Shown piece after piece: positions 19,445 through 19,527 of a DNA stretch of 19,527 bases. This stretch comes from Spongospora subterranea. Lineage: Eukaryota; Endomyxa; Phytomyxea; Plasmodiophorida; Plasmodiophoridae. A program made the position numbers and the translations under genes. The stretch's first letter is position 1, and each line of letters starts with the position of its first letter. The DNA lies in the NCBI GenBank assembly GCA_900404475.1, contig OUQQ01000381.1, positions 1-19,527 of the forward strand. The letters run 5' to 3'. The notes beneath the pieces are model-generated. The model did no database searches and was not told where the DNA came from. It saw nothing but the letters and a program-made list of their open reading frames with translations.

Positions 19445-19527
19445 CACCACCGGTTGACGCCAGATCTGACTCTCAACCTACCGAATGGGGCCGACTACAG
19501 AACACGGCCACACCACCGGTTGACGCC
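19445..19527 (-). repeat. 17-bp direct repeat at the right edge
   Basis: CACCACCGGTTGACGCC occurs at 19445-19461 and 19511-19527, mirroring the units at 67-83 and 1-17. The window's last base is the last base of the unit. Confidence 0.85.

Larger units (their letters stand above)
9816..19527 (-). repeat. Right arm of window-long inverted repeat
   Basis: This is the mirror copy of 1-9712. It differs at nine positions, all within 9842-10538 (9842, 9844, 9904, 10346, 10412, 10472, 10473, 10530 and 10538), which is the integrase fragment. The roughly 8.9 kb outside that fragment, including introns and intergenic DNA that should drift freely, shows no difference in what I compared. Such a pattern is not expected of two old duplicated loci. 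Confidence 0.98.

Noticed and set aside
1..19527. CRISPR array, tRNA, rRNA, bacterial operon or telomere repeat
   Set aside because: No regularly spaced repeats with unique spacers, no tRNA or rRNA signature and no short telomeric tandem motif. The gene structure is eukaryotic.

Overview
The window is a nearly perfect 19.5 kb inverted repeat. Bases 1-9712 and 9816-19527 are reverse complements of each other (position p pairs with 19528-p), separated by an asymmetric 103-bp spacer at 9713-9815. Every gene therefore occurs twice, in mirror image. The only differences I found are nine substitutions, all inside a retrotransposon integrase fragment next to the spacer. A sequence that is its own reverse complement end to end, with the only differences in the dispersed repeat at its centre, is more likely an assembly fold-back than a chromosomal palindrome, although a real inverted duplication is not excluded.

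The genes are eukaryotic. Coding regions are cut by many 45-66 nt GT-AG introns, and the repeat is a Ty3/Gypsy (Metaviridae) pol fragment. Small introns, compact spacing and tandem MATE-transporter families fit an oomycete (water mould or downy-mildew-like protist). This assignment is an inference from gene style; no species-specific marker is visible.

Each arm, read from the outer end inwards, holds: a 17-bp direct repeat at the extreme end; a ~226-bp imperfect hairpin; MATE transporter A (494 aa, 11 exons, apparently intact); MATE transporter B (517 aa, 11 exons, intact, same strand as A); a 1.1 kb intergenic region with a second ~224-bp hairpin; MATE copy C on the opposite strand, a pseudogene with stops, frameshifts and a deletion; a 93-bp tandem duplication; and a truncated, frameshifted integrase fragment that runs up to or through the spacer.

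A, B and C are paralogues. Exons 2-10 of A and B have identical lengths (70, 182, 40, 170, 227, 37, 111, 196 and 73 nt) and identical intron phases, so the cluster arose by gene duplication. The proteins belong to the multidrug and toxin extrusion family: 12-helix antiporters that export organic cations or metabolites in exchange for H+ or Na+. Their substrate cannot be read from sequence. I found no new defence, mobile or regulatory system. The main interest is the fold-back itself, the integrase mismatches that explain its origin, and gene-structure details such as a GC-AG intron.
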